Below, in pieces: positions 40,321 to 49,919 of a stretch of 64,000 bases of DNA. The notes beneath the pieces were generated by a model. That model was given only the letters and a program-made list of their open reading frames with translations. It did not search any database and had not been told where the DNA came from. Made by a program: the position numbers and the translations under genes. This DNA is from Pseudomonadota bacterium (lineage in GTDB: Bacteria; Myxococcota_A; Bradymonadia; Bradymonadales; GCA-2716585), in assembly GCA_005804885.1 (NCBI GenBank), contig SYOX01000130.1, forward strand, positions 1-64,000. Direction: 5' to 3'. The stretch's first letter is position 1; each line of letters starts with the position of its first letter.

Positions 40321-42558
40321 TCAACTCTGCAGTCGCCGGGCCAGCCGCGTGAAGCGCGCCCGGGCCTTGACGTTGCGCACCGCCCGGTTGAGCGCCGTGT
40401 CCATCACGATCAGGACGGCCAGCTCCCTGGCGCGCGTCAGCGCCGTATAGAGCAGGTTGCGCTCCAGCAGGACGTAATGCGCCGTCGCCAGCACGATCAC
40501 CACCGCCGGGTACTCCGAGCCCTGCGACTTGTGGGCCGTGATCGCATAGGCCAGCGACAGCTCGTCGAGCTCGTCGGCCTGGTAGGTCACAATCTGGCCG
40601 TCCATGTCGGCCTCGATCCCGAAGACCTCGCCCTCGCCGTTGACCAGCACCCGGCTGACGCGCCCCACGTCGCCGTTGAAGACCTCCTTCTCATAGTTGT
40701 TGCGCAGCTGCATGACCCGATCGCCGGCCCGGAAGATCCGCCCCGCCTGCCGGGCCTCGGCCCCGATCGCCGGGTTGAGCAGCTCCTGAAGCTCCTCGTT
40801 GAGCCGCTTGCAGCCCACCGGCCCCTTGTGCATCGGCGCGATGACCTGCACGTCGCGCCCTGGGTCGTAGCCAAAGGCCTTCGGGATCCTCTCGGTGACA
40901 ACCTTGAGGGTCATGCGCCGCAGCGCCTCGGCGTCCTCGCACGACAACACATAGAAGTCGATCAGCTCCCCCTTGGGCGCCTTGAGCCGCTCAGGGAGCT
41001 GCCCCTCGTTGATCCGGTGGGCATTGCGGATGATCGCCGACTCCTGGGACTGGCGAAAGACCGTCGTCAGCCGGCAGACCGGGATGACCTCCGAGTTGAT
41101 CAGGTCCGAGAGCACGTCGCCCGGACCCACCGAGGGCAGCTGATCCACGTCGCCGACCAGCACCAGGCGGCAACCCGCCGGCACCGCGTCGACCAGCGCC
41201 CGCATCAGGTGCACGTCGATCATCGACGACTCGTCCACGACCATGATCCTGGCCTCGATCGGGTTCTCCCGGTTGCGCTGGAAGCCGCCGGCCTTGAACG
41301 AGAACTCCAGCGTCCGATGCAAGGTCGCGGCCGGCTCCCCCGTCGCCTCGCTCAGCCGACGGGCGGCCCGCCCCGTCGGCGCGGCCAGCTTGATCGCCCA
41401 CCCCAGGCTCTGGGACGCCCGGCAGATCGCCCGCACCAGAGTCGTCTTGCCCGTCCCCGGACCCCCCGTGATCACCACCACCTGATTGGACAGCGCCATG
41501 TCGATGGCCCGCCGCTGCAGCGGCGCAAGCTCCACCCCCAGCTCCCCCTCGACCGCCCGCACGACCGCCTCGGACCCCGGCCCCCCCCGGACCCCCTCTC
41601 GCGCGGCCAGCAGCCGGTGGAGGCCGTCCGCGCAAGCCCGCTCGGCCTCCCAGGCCCGGCGACCGTACACCGCCAAGTGCCCCCCGAGCCCCGTCGAATC
41701 CTCGGCCTCGGGCACCGGCTCGTTGAGCACCTGCTCCTCGCGCTCCAGCACCTCGATCCCCCCCCGGATCTGCCCCTCGGCGACCTGGAGGTAGTCGACC
41801 GTCTTCTCCACCAGCACCTCCATGGGCAGGTAGAGGTGGCCGTCGCTCTGCGCCTCGCGCAGCACCTGCAGGATGCCCGCGCGCACCCGCCGCGGATCGT
41901 CCCCCTTGATCCCCAGCTTGAAGGCCACCTGATCGGCCATTCGAAAGCCGATCCCGAAGATGTGCTGCGCCAGCGCGTAGGGGTTGCGCTTGACCTGCTC
42001 GACGGCCTGATCCCCATAGGCCTTGCGGATGCGCGCCGTGTAGGCGCCCGTGACCCCGTGGCTGAGCAAGAAGAGCGTGATCCTCCGCTCGTCCTGCTTC
42101 TCCTTCCAAGCCTTGGCGATGCGCTCGACCCGCACCTTGCCGATCCCCTCCACCTCGGCCAGCCGACCTGGAGATTGCTCAATGATCTCAAGGGTCTCCG
42201 GCCCGAAGTGGGCCACGAGGCGCTTCGCCAGCACCGGCCCGACACCCTCCACCTTGCCGTGGGCCAGGTAGCGCTCCATGCCCTCGGCGGTCACCGGCGC
42301 GTCGCTGAGCGTCTGCTCCACGATGAACTGCTGGCCGAACTCCGGGTGCATCTTCCAGCGCCCCTTCATCTCCAGCGACTCCCCCGGCCACGCCCCCATC
42401 AGGTTGCCCACGATCGTCACCGTCTGGCCGAAGTGCCGACCGGGCAAGGGCGGCGTGAGCAGATCGGCGATCGTCCAGCTCTGGTCGTCGTTGGCGTACC
42501 GGATGCGATCCAGCGTGCCCGTGAGGCTGTCGAGCGGGCCCTCGTCGCGATCGGTCAT
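40321..42558 (-). CDS. recD2: ATP-dependent RecD-like DNA helicase (RecD2)
   Basis: GTLDRIRYANDDQSWTIADL, VVITGGPGTGKTTLVRAIC, SLAYAITAHKSQGSEYPAVVIVL, LLYTALTRARELAVLI. Confidence 0.95.
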   Translation of the reverse strand: MTDRDEGPLDSLTGTLDRIRYANDDQSWTIADLLTPPLPGRHFGQTVTIVGNLMGAWPGESLEMKGRWKMHPEFGQQFIVEQTLSDAPVTAEGMERYLAHGKVEGVGPVLAKRLVAHFGPETLEIIEQSPGRLAEVEGIGKVRVERIAKAWKEKQDERRITLFLLSHGVTGAYTARIRKAYGDQAVEQVKRNPYALAQHIFGIGFRMADQVAFKLGIKGDDPRRVRAGILQVLREAQSDGHLYLPMEVLVEKTVDYLQVAEGQIRGGIEVLEREEQVLNEPVPEAEDSTGLGGHLAVYGRRAWEAERACADGLHRLLAAREGVRGGPGSEAVVRAVEGELGVELAPLQRRAIDMALSNQVVVITGGPGTGKTTLVRAICRASQSLGWAIKLAAPTGRAARRLSEATGEPAATLHRTLEFSFKAGGFQRNRENPIEARIMVVDESSMIDVHLMRALVDAVPAGCRLVLVGDVDQLPSVGPGDVLSDLINSEVIPVCRLTTVFRQSQESAIIRNAHRINEGQLPERLKAPKGELIDFYVLSCEDAEALRRMTLKVVTERIPKAFGYDPGRDVQVIAPMHKGPVGCKRLNEELQELLNPAIGAEARQAGRIFRAGDRVMQLRNNYEKEVFNGDVGRVSRVLVNGEGEVFGIEADMDGQIVTYQADELDELSLAYAITAHKSQGSEYPAVVIVLATAHYVLLERNLLYTALTRARELAVLIVMDTALNRAVRNVKARARFTRLARRLQS

Positions 42559-43070
42559 GGCTCGTCCTCAAGCAGGCGACGAGCGGCCTTGTGCGCGAAG
42601 AGCTCCTCCAACTCGGCCTCCTCCCGAGCCAGCGCCGCCACCTGCGCCTGCTGCCGCCAGCGCTCGTGGTGGCGCGAGGTCACCTCGTGCTGGCGCTGGG
42701 CCTCCTCGACAACCCCCCGCGCCCGCTCGACCTCCACCTCGGCGGCGCGCTCAAGCAGGCGCGCCGCCTCCAACGCCGCCCGCGCGTCGCTCACCCTGTC
42801 CCGCAGCGCCTGCTCGTCGATCGCCTGCGCGCAGGCCTCGGCCACGCTGAAGCCCGAAGCCCGACGTGCGTCGATCTCGCGCCGCCACCCCTCCAACGCC
42901 TCCTCCGCCCGACGCGCCGCCTCCCTCGACGCCTCAACCTCGCCCCGCGCCTCATCGAGCCCACGTTGGACGGCGCCCAATGACAAGCGCGCGTCATCAA
43001 GCTCCCTCGCTCGCAACTCCAACAAGGACTTGAGCGGGTAGTTCGGCTCGATCTCCGCGGTCGATGACAT
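42555..43070 (-). CDS. Coiled-coil hypothetical protein
   Basis: 171-aa heptad-rich ORF; ATGA overlap with recD2 start. Confidence 0.6.
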   Translation of the reverse strand: MSSTAEIEPNYPLKSLLELRARELDDARLSLGAVQRGLDEARGEVEASREAARRAEEALEGWRREIDARRASGFSVAEACAQAIDEQALRDRVSDARAALEAARLLERAAEVEVERARGVVEEAQRQHEVTSRHHERWRQQAQVAALAREEAELEELFAHKAARRLLEDEP

Positions 43071-43328
43071 AGGGGCCCCTCCTTGAGCGCACCGTCGACC
43101 TCGTGGCCAGCGGTCACCATATCCATGAGATACTGTATATTTGAGCAGATTTCAAGGGTGCAGGAGCGGCGCGTCCACTTCGAAGCTGTCCGGAAGCTCC
43201 AGGCCGTCGCGGGGTTCGTCTTCGTGGAAGGGCGGCTCAGGGAGGGGGGGCACAAGCGTCGGGATTGTCGCGTCGGCGACCTTCCTTGGGGTGTGGAGCA
43301 GGCTCTGATCGTGCGGCCAGCGCACTGG

Positions 43329-43563
43329 GCCGCCCCAGGCGTAGGGCCGCCGCCCTCGCGCCCGGCGCTACAGGGAAGGGACGCCCCTGCGGGGCTCTCG
43401 ACAGGTTCTCGGCCAGCCATCAGCATCGTGTCGCCAGGCTCCGACCCTCAACATCAAGCGCCGCTGATGTGGGGTGACACGATGCTTGGAGGTTGACGCC
43501 CCGCCGAGAGCCTCGAAGAGGCGTCCCTGAGCTGTAGCCCCGGGCGCGAGCCTGGGGCGAGCC
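43329..43563. repeat. Intergenic inverted-repeat element, copy B
   Basis: Shares arms with copy A: ctacagSgaagggacgcccctgcggggctctcgacagg and gttgacgccccgccgagagccYcgaaRRggcRtccctga..tgtagccc.gggcgcgagcctggggc; different core. Confidence 0.85.
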
Positions 43564-43597
43564 GGCGCGGGGGCGGCGGGCTGGGCGGGGTCAGGGG
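43562..43597. repeat. 36-bp repeat R36, copy 1 (spans stop codon of the 43591 gene)
   Basis: ccggcgcgggggcggcgggctgggcggggtcagggg, identical to 56922-56957. Confidence 0.9.
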
Positions 43598-44670
43598 GCG
43601 GCGACGACGCGCACGGGGAAGGTCTCGCTCTGGCCCAGCCAGGAGATCGTCACGGTGGACTCGCCGGTGTTCTGGGCGCTCAGGACGAAGGCGCGGCCGT
43701 TGGCCAGGATGCGGGCGAGGTCGTCGGCCTGCTCGTCGTCCTCGATCTCCTCGGCGGCGCTCTGGGGGGTGGCGCCGAGCTCAAGGATGCCGACGGCGTC
43801 GTCGCCGATGGTGATCTCGATGGGGGTCGAGCCGGACCCGACGAGGTAGCGGCCGTCTTCGAGGAAGGCGGCGACGTGCATGAAGTGGGCGCGGCCAGCC
43901 TCGATCTCGAGGGTGGCGTCGGGGCCGGAGGGGCCGACGTCCTGCGACTGGCTGTAGAGCTGAAGCGCCTTGGGGGTGTCCTCGGTGACGGTCTCGAAGG
44001 GCAGGGCGAGCTCTCCGCGCAGCAGGGAGAAGGCCTCGGGGGTCGGGCCGGCCTTGAGGGTGGCGAAGTCGCTGGCGTCGCGCTCGGTGATGGAGGCCGA
44101 GGCGCCTTCGGAGAGGGACCAGGGCTGGGCGTCGAAGCCGCCGAGGGCCTGGCCGCTGGCGTCGCGGTGCTCGGCGAAGATCTCGACGGGGGCGTCGGGC
44201 AGGATGGCGAAGCCGCCCTCGAAGAGCCGCTCGGGCAGGGCCAGCAGCGGCGTCCAGGGCAGGACGTGGACCTTGGTGCTGGCGATCGCGGCCACGTCCA
44301 GCTCGATCCGATCGGAGGTCCCGAAGTCGTCGGTGACGGTCAGCTCGGCGGCGCCGGGGGCGACGCCCTCGACGACCACCACGCCCTCTCCGGTGGAGAC
44401 GACCTTCAGGACGGCCTCGTCGTCGCTCGCGGCCTGGGCGATGGAGACGGCCTTGCCGGCGCTGTCCTTGACCTGGAGCTTGAGCCGCCCCCCGGCGGCG
44501 ATGGACTTGTCGACCTCGTTGCGCAGATCGACCTCGAGATCGGGGGTTTGATCGCTGAAGGTGAAGTTGCCCTCCGAGCCGCCCGTGCCCAGCTGGCACG
44601 CGAGCAGGCTCAAGGAGGCGATCACCAGGGACATCATCAGCGCGCGTCGGAGCTCTCTCACCGTAATCAT
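43591..44670 (-). CDS. Lipoprotein with BIG2-like domain
   Basis: VIASLSLLACQLG lipobox; VVSTGEGVVVVEGVAPGAAELTVTDD resembles bacterial Ig-like repeats. Confidence 0.7.
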   Translation of the reverse strand: MITVRELRRALMMSLVIASLSLLACQLGTGGSEGNFTFSDQTPDLEVDLRNEVDKSIAAGGRLKLQVKDSAGKAVSIAQAASDDEAVLKVVSTGEGVVVVEGVAPGAAELTVTDDFGTSDRIELDVAAIASTKVHVLPWTPLLALPERLFEGGFAILPDAPVEIFAEHRDASGQALGGFDAQPWSLSEGASASITERDASDFATLKAGPTPEAFSLLRGELALPFETVTEDTPKALQLYSQSQDVGPSGPDATLEIEAGRAHFMHVAAFLEDGRYLVGSGSTPIEITIGDDAVGILELGATPQSAAEEIEDDEQADDLARILANGRAFVLSAQNTGESTVTISWLGQSETFPVRVVAAP

Positions 44671-44850
44671 CAAGGCACCTCGTTCGTTCTGTCTGAAGCC
44701 GTCGTCCATCTCGATCGCCCTGGGTTTATCCGCTCTCCTGGGCCGCAGCAAGGCGGCGCTGGCCTTTGAGACGCCTTGACCTCATATTGATTCATCCCCG
44801 CGGCCCTCGCCGACCCGCGCTCGGGCGCCGCGCAAGGTCAGGAGGTGATC

Positions 44851-45276
44851 GTGGATCGATGTGTGTCGTGCTTGTTCTTCGTCCTCCTCGTCGGGGCCGC
44901 TGGCTGCGCGCAGGAGGATGGCCCGAGGGTCGTCAACGGCTGCACCATCGTCCCCGGCACGAGCTGTCGTGGGGCGCGGCTCAACGGCGAGGATCTCGTG
45001 GCCTCGGAGCTGGCCGGGGCGGACTTGAACGGCGCGGTGCTCCAGGGCACCAACCTCTCCTTCGCCAACCTCGACGGCGCGGACCTCTCCAACACCAACC
45101 TCGCCCAGGCCAACCTGACCGGGGCAAGCCTCGTCGGCGCCAACCTCTTCAAGGCCAACCTCATCGACGCCAACTTCACCGGCGCGGACATCACCGACGT
45201 GGACTGGAGCAGCGCGACCTGCCCGGACGGCGCCAGCGGCAATGAGCCCACCGGCTGCGTCGATCACCTGCGCTGA
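44851..45276 (+). CDS. Pentapeptide-repeat lipoprotein
   Basis: VLLVGAAGCAQ lipobox; ADLNGAVLQGTNLSFANLDGADLSNTNLAQANLTG; GTG start after AGGAGGT. Confidence 0.75.
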   Translation: MDRCVSCLFFVLLVGAAGCAQEDGPRVVNGCTIVPGTSCRGARLNGEDLVASELAGADLNGAVLQGTNLSFANLDGADLSNTNLAQANLTGASLVGANLFKANLIDANFTGADITDVDWSSATCPDGASGNEPTGCVDHLR

Positions 45277-45413
45277 TCCAGCCCGAGGGATCTTTGACGA
45301 CGCGCTGCGCGTCCGGGCGGTTGTCGGAGGTCGTCCCTCTGTGATAGGAGTAGGTCTAAAGGACCGTTATTGCTGGAGGCTTGGGGTCTCCCTGAGCGTG
45401 GAGCGAGCGGAGC

Positions 45414-47657
45414 ATGGATCCTTTTCGTGTGTTGATCATCGACAAGGACGCTTCGATGAGCATCAGGCTCGGAGCGTTCCTGGCGCGGCAAGGCTACGAC
45501 GCCCAGGTGCGGGAGACGGTGGAGGCGGCGCACCGCTCGCTGGGTGAAGATCGCTGGGACGCCGTGTTGATCGACGTCGATCTGCCCGGAGATGGCGCCG
45601 CGAGCCTTTGCCTCGCGGCGCGGCGCAGGTCGGCGTGGGTTCACGTCGTCCTGATGGCCTCGCCTGCGGCCGACGCGGACTCGCTGATGATGATGGACTT
45701 CGACAGCCGCCTCGACAAGCCCTTCAAGGGGCGCGAGGTGCGCGGCTTGCTGCGCCAGGTGCTCGGCAAGAACATCGCGGTGCTGGACACGGACCCCTCG
45801 GTCGAGATGGTGGCCAGCGCGTCGGTCAGGCCGGACGGCGAGGTCAAGAAGCCCGGCAAGCCCACCCGGACGGAGATCCATACCGCGGGGACGCTGGTCG
45901 CGACGCCCTTCCCGGCGCTGCTCTACAAGCTCTTCGCCAACCAGTCCACGGGCATCCTCTCGCTCCACCGGCAGAACAGCGAGCGGACGATCTTCTTTCG
46001 GGACGGCGAGCCGGTCTTCGCGGCCAGCAATGCCGCCAGCGACAACCTCGGGTCGGTGCTGGTCAAGTTCGGCTATGTCGAGATGGAGGCCCTCAACGAC
46101 ACTCTGGAGAGCCGCCCCGATGGGGTGCAGTTCGGCCAGCTCCTCGTCCAGCGCGGCCTGATCGAGCCCGAGGCGCTGCTGGAGGCCATGGACCGCCAGA
46201 TCCACGAGCGGATCCTGGGCTGCTTCTCCTTCTACCAGGGCACCTATCTCTTTGAAGACACTGAGGATTGGATAGACGACGTGCGGCACTTCCGGCAGAA
46301 CCCCATCGAGCTCATCGTCGACGGGGTCCACAGCTACGTCGGGGCCAACGTGCTGGCCAGCCGCTTCCAGCCCCACATGGGCAGCTACCTCGTGCGCACG
46401 GAGAAGTTCGAGGTCTTCGAGCCCCACCTGCCCATGACCCCCTGGCGTCAGGAGGTGCTCGGCAGGATCGACGGCAGCCGGACCCTCCAGGCGCTCGTCG
46501 GCGAGGCCGGCAAGCGGATCATGGACCTGCTCAAGTTCGCCTGGGCGCTCAAGGAAGCCGACATGATCGACTTCTCCGCGCTGCCCAGGACCTGGGCCGA
46601 GCGCTCCCCCGACAAGCCCCCCCTGCCCAACCGCCCGCCCACCCTGCGCAACCTCCCCCGCGCCGTGCGCGACGAGGCGCTCAAGCAGGCCCGCGAGTCC
46701 CAGGCCGAGATCGCCGTGATGTCGCGCCCAGGCGCCGACGACGCCGAGCGCGACACCCTGACCGCCGTCGTCGTCGAGTACACCATCCGCCGCGGCGCCC
46801 AGGACCACTGGCAGCTGCTCGAGCTGACCAAGGGCGCCACGGTCGCCGAGGCCAGCGAGGCCCTCCAGTTCGCCCTGGCGCGCATCCCGCTGGACAAGCT
46901 CGGGCTGCTCCCCGCCGAGCGCCGACGGCAGGCCATGGAGGTCCGCGCGGCTCTGGAGCGCGCCTTCAAGGTCATCAGCGAGCCCCGCTCGCGCCAACGC
47001 TACACCCAGGAGATCGAGCTGCGCCGGGCCGCCATCGACGACCTGCGCCAGCGCGAGGCCGACAGCGTCGTCGCCAACCGCCGCGACGTCGATCAGGCCA
47101 GCGCCGCCGAGGCCCTCGACGGCTGGGCGCCGACCCCCGACCGGCCGACCGGCCAGGCCTGGAAGGCCCAGGGCCTCTCCGCGGCGGAAGATCCCGACAT
47201 CGAGGCCCAGCGCAGCCGCGTCGCCATCGAGCTTCGCAAGGCCCGCGCCGCCATCGCCGAGGGGCGCTTCAAGGACGCCTGGCGAGGCCTCAAGGTCTTG
47301 ACCAACCTCGACTCCCAGAACCACGAGGCCAACGTCCTGATGGCCTGGGCCATCTACAACATCCCCCACGACGACCGCGCCCGTCAGCTCAAGGTCTGCC
47401 GCAGCCGCATCGAGTTCGAACTCGCCCTCGACGACAGCATCCCCGAGGCCTGGCTCTTCCTCGGGCACATGGCCGAGGAGCAGGGCGAGCTGGCCGAGGC
47501 GCTGCGCCACTACAGGGCCGCGCTTGTCCTCGATCGCAAGTTCGAGGAGGCCCGCCAGGGCATCGCGCGGCTCAAGGTCCACCCCGAGCTCTTCGAGGCC
47601 GAGAAGAAGAACGGCGGCGGCGTCCTCGATCGCCTCATCGACCTCTTCAAGCGCTGA
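45414..47657 (+). CDS. Receiver-domain + DUF4388 + J-like/TPR-like protein
   Basis: FRVLIIDKDASMS...AVLIDVDLPG...LDKPFKG receiver; FPALLYKLFANQSTGILSLHRQNSERTIFFRDGEPVFAASN (DUF4388); C-terminal helical repeats. Confidence 0.85.
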   Translation: MDPFRVLIIDKDASMSIRLGAFLARQGYDAQVRETVEAAHRSLGEDRWDAVLIDVDLPGDGAASLCLAARRRSAWVHVVLMASPAADADSLMMMDFDSRLDKPFKGREVRGLLRQVLGKNIAVLDTDPSVEMVASASVRPDGEVKKPGKPTRTEIHTAGTLVATPFPALLYKLFANQSTGILSLHRQNSERTIFFRDGEPVFAASNAASDNLGSVLVKFGYVEMEALNDTLESRPDGVQFGQLLVQRGLIEPEALLEAMDRQIHERILGCFSFYQGTYLFEDTEDWIDDVRHFRQNPIELIVDGVHSYVGANVLASRFQPHMGSYLVRTEKFEVFEPHLPMTPWRQEVLGRIDGSRTLQALVGEAGKRIMDLLKFAWALKEADMIDFSALPRTWAERSPDKPPLPNRPPTLRNLPRAVRDEALKQARESQAEIAVMSRPGADDAERDTLTAVVVEYTIRRGAQDHWQLLELTKGATVAEASEALQFALARIPLDKLGLLPAERRRQAMEVRAALERAFKVISEPRSRQRYTQEIELRRAAIDDLRQREADSVVANRRDVDQASAAEALDGWAPTPDRPTGQAWKAQGLSAAEDPDIEAQRSRVAIELRKARAAIAEGRFKDAWRGLKVLTNLDSQNHEANVLMAWAIYNIPHDDRARQLKVCRSRIEFELALDDSIPEAWLFLGHMAEEQGELAEALRHYRAALVLDRKFEEARQGIARLKVHPELFEAEKKNGGGVLDRLIDLFKR

Positions 47658-47669
47658 GCTGTCCGACGA

Positions 47670-49004
47670 TTACTGGAGGCGCCACAGCAGGTTGGTGTTC
47701 AAGACCCCGACCTGCTGCGTGTGGATCCCTGTCGGCGGCGGGGTGACCTCCGTCTCGTTGACGATGGCCGGCAGGTAGAAGAGGTGGTTGTAGCCGACGC
47801 TGAACAAGGTCGTCTCGCTCAACTTCCAGCTCGCCCCGAAGGCGGCGCCGATCTTCGTGGCGTCAAAAATCGACGGGTCCAGCCGCTTGATCGGGATCGC
47901 CCCGCTCTCGCCGCCGAACCCGCCAAAGAGCATCGTGTCGGGGCTGAGGCTGTAGCGGGCGCCCATCCGCAGCCCGAGCGTGTCCTGCCACGCGTTGATC
48001 TGCTCCTGGTCGAAGTTGCCCAGCCCCGCGACGTTGTCGTTCTTCACGTCCACGACGATCTTGTCGTAGAGGCTCCACTGCACCCACTCGGCGTTGACGC
48101 TCAGGGTCCATTTGTCGTCGAGCCACCAGGTGGCTCCGGTCCGCAGGGCGCGCGGCCAGGTGGTCTTGAGGGTCGCCGGCTCGTCGAGGTCCCCCCCGAG
48201 CAGGTTCTGGAAGAAGTCATTGCGCGGCGCGAACACGCCCAGCTTGCCCTTCATCGTGATGTCCACCTCCGAGGCGTAGGACAGCCCCAGCGTCACCGTG
48301 TCGATGTTCCAGGCCGCGCCCACCGACCACGCGAAGGCATTGCCGCCAAAATCCAGCAGCGCCCGGCCCTCGTTGCCGGCCTGCTCCGGCGGGACATCGG
48401 CCCCCGTAAAGCCCGCGATCAGCGGCCCCATGTCCAGCGCCCGGTAGGAGGTCAGCGAGGTGCGCACGTAGCTCACCGAGGCGCCCAGGTGGAAGTCCTT
48501 CGAGGGCGAGTAGGCCGCCGTCGGGCTGACGTAGATCGACGTGATCCCGCCGAAGATCGACTGGAAGCGCTGCGCCCCGGCCGGATCTTCCCAGGTCGAG
48601 CTGGCCCCGAAGGGCGCGTAGAGCCCCAGGCCGAAGGTGAACTTCTGCTGATCCAGGTCGCTGGTGATCGCCAGGGTCGGCTGGGCGTTGAGCGCCAGCA
48701 GGTCCGCCGTCTCAAAGAGCTGGCCGTCGGGACCGGCGCCGGTGGTGTCGCGCGTGAAGGTGGCCGAGCGCAAGAAAAAGTTGTTGTCGATCAACAAGAT
48801 GGTCCCGTCGATCAGCCCGATGGCCCCCGGGTTCCAGAAGATCGCCGCCGGGCCGCCCACGGACGGGCCGGCCGTGTCGCCGCCGATCTTCGGGATCAAG
48901 AAGCCGCCCGCGCGGGCCTCGGCGGCCCCCGCCAGGGCCGCCCCCGCGCAGAGCGCCATCGCGGCCAGACGCCATCGCGTCGAGATCGGGGCCAGCTGGG
49001 ACAT
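47670..49004 (-). CDS. OmpP1/FadL family outer-membrane protein
   Basis: GGPAAIFWNPGAIGLIDGT, AYSPSKDFHLGASVSYV, GLSYASEVDITMKGK, alternating beta pattern. Confidence 0.85.
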   Translation of the reverse strand: MSQLAPISTRWRLAAMALCAGAALAGAAEARAGGFLIPKIGGDTAGPSVGGPAAIFWNPGAIGLIDGTILLIDNNFFLRSATFTRDTTGAGPDGQLFETADLLALNAQPTLAITSDLDQQKFTFGLGLYAPFGASSTWEDPAGAQRFQSIFGGITSIYVSPTAAYSPSKDFHLGASVSYVRTSLTSYRALDMGPLIAGFTGADVPPEQAGNEGRALLDFGGNAFAWSVGAAWNIDTVTLGLSYASEVDITMKGKLGVFAPRNDFFQNLLGGDLDEPATLKTTWPRALRTGATWWLDDKWTLSVNAEWVQWSLYDKIVVDVKNDNVAGLGNFDQEQINAWQDTLGLRMGARYSLSPDTMLFGGFGGESGAIPIKRLDPSIFDATKIGAAFGASWKLSETTLFSVGYNHLFYLPAIVNETEVTPPPTGIHTQQVGVLNTNLLWRLQ

Positions 49005-49016
49005 GGACGCTCCTCG

Positions 49017-49658
49017 TCAGAAGTCGCAGGGGGCAGCGCCCTGGCGGGTGGCCTGGAAGGTGCCGTTGAGCGGGATGCTGATCGGGTTATCCAGGCCCAT
49101 GATCAGCGCGTCCTTCAGGGCGAAGTTCAGCGTCCCGGCGATGCAGTTGCTGTTGAGGATCTGACCCGCGATGCCCACGTCGGCGCTGGCGTCGGCGGCC
49201 AGCAGCTCCGAAAAACTCTGTGGGATCACGAGGTTGTTGGCCGCGCCGTCAAAGGCCCCGGCCGCCGAGATCGGCGCTGGCGCGTCGAAGGTCGGCCCCG
49301 GCGCGTCGGGCGACTCGGGGTTTCGCAGCTCGATGTTGATCGTCGCGGCGCCCGAGGGGATCTCGCCGGTCTGCGTGGCCACGGCCAGGAAGACCAGCGA
49401 GATCGGGTCGCCCAGCGGGTTGTCCAGCACCCCCGCAATATCGAAGGTCCCGGTCGCGTCGACCCCCTCATCCACCTGCGCGTCCGGCAGCCCCACGTCG
49501 GGCGAATCGCCTCCCGGCGGCTCCTTGCCCCCCGGCACCGGGCCGAGCACCGCAGGCGGGGCCTCCGCGGGCAGATCGCTGCCCGGCTCGACCGGAAAGC
49601 CGCACCCCACCAGCCCCACCATCACCAACGCCCAAGATCGTCTCAACGTCGCCCTCAC
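49017..49658 (-). CDS. Lipoprotein of unknown function
   Basis: LVMVGLVGCGFP lipobox; probable GTG start at 49658; same strand and upstream of FadL-like gene. Confidence 0.65.
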   Translation of the reverse strand: MRATLRRSWALVMVGLVGCGFPVEPGSDLPAEAPPAVLGPVPGGKEPPGGDSPDVGLPDAQVDEGVDATGTFDIAGVLDNPLGDPISLVFLAVATQTGEIPSGAATINIELRNPESPDAPGPTFDAPAPISAAGAFDGAANNLVIPQSFSELLAADASADVGIAGQILNSNCIAGTLNFALKDALIMGLDNPISIPLNGTFQATRQGAAPCDF

Positions 49659-49919
49659 CTCGCCGGCCCCTTCCGGAGCCCTCAACCCATCACCATGAGC
49701 CGCGAATCGCCTTCCATTGTAGAGCCTCGCCCGATTGCGCTCAACACCGTCCACCCACAACCCATCACGTCGCGGTCAGCGGGCGGTCGGAGAGGTGATC
49801 GCGACGGCTCGCCGCTGACGGAGGGCCCACAATCCCATCCATCAGCGCCCCATCGCCGGAGGGGCAGAGTGTCCAGCCCTTGGAGGCCATCTGCCGCGAT
49901 CGGTGGTCTGATCGTCGGG

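Noticed and set aside
40297-43041. 914-aa plus-strand ORF
   Set aside because: Antisense to recD2, which has clear helicase motifs.
45264-47582. 772-aa minus-strand ORF
   Set aside because: Antisense to the receiver/DUF4388 gene, which has clear domain motifs.
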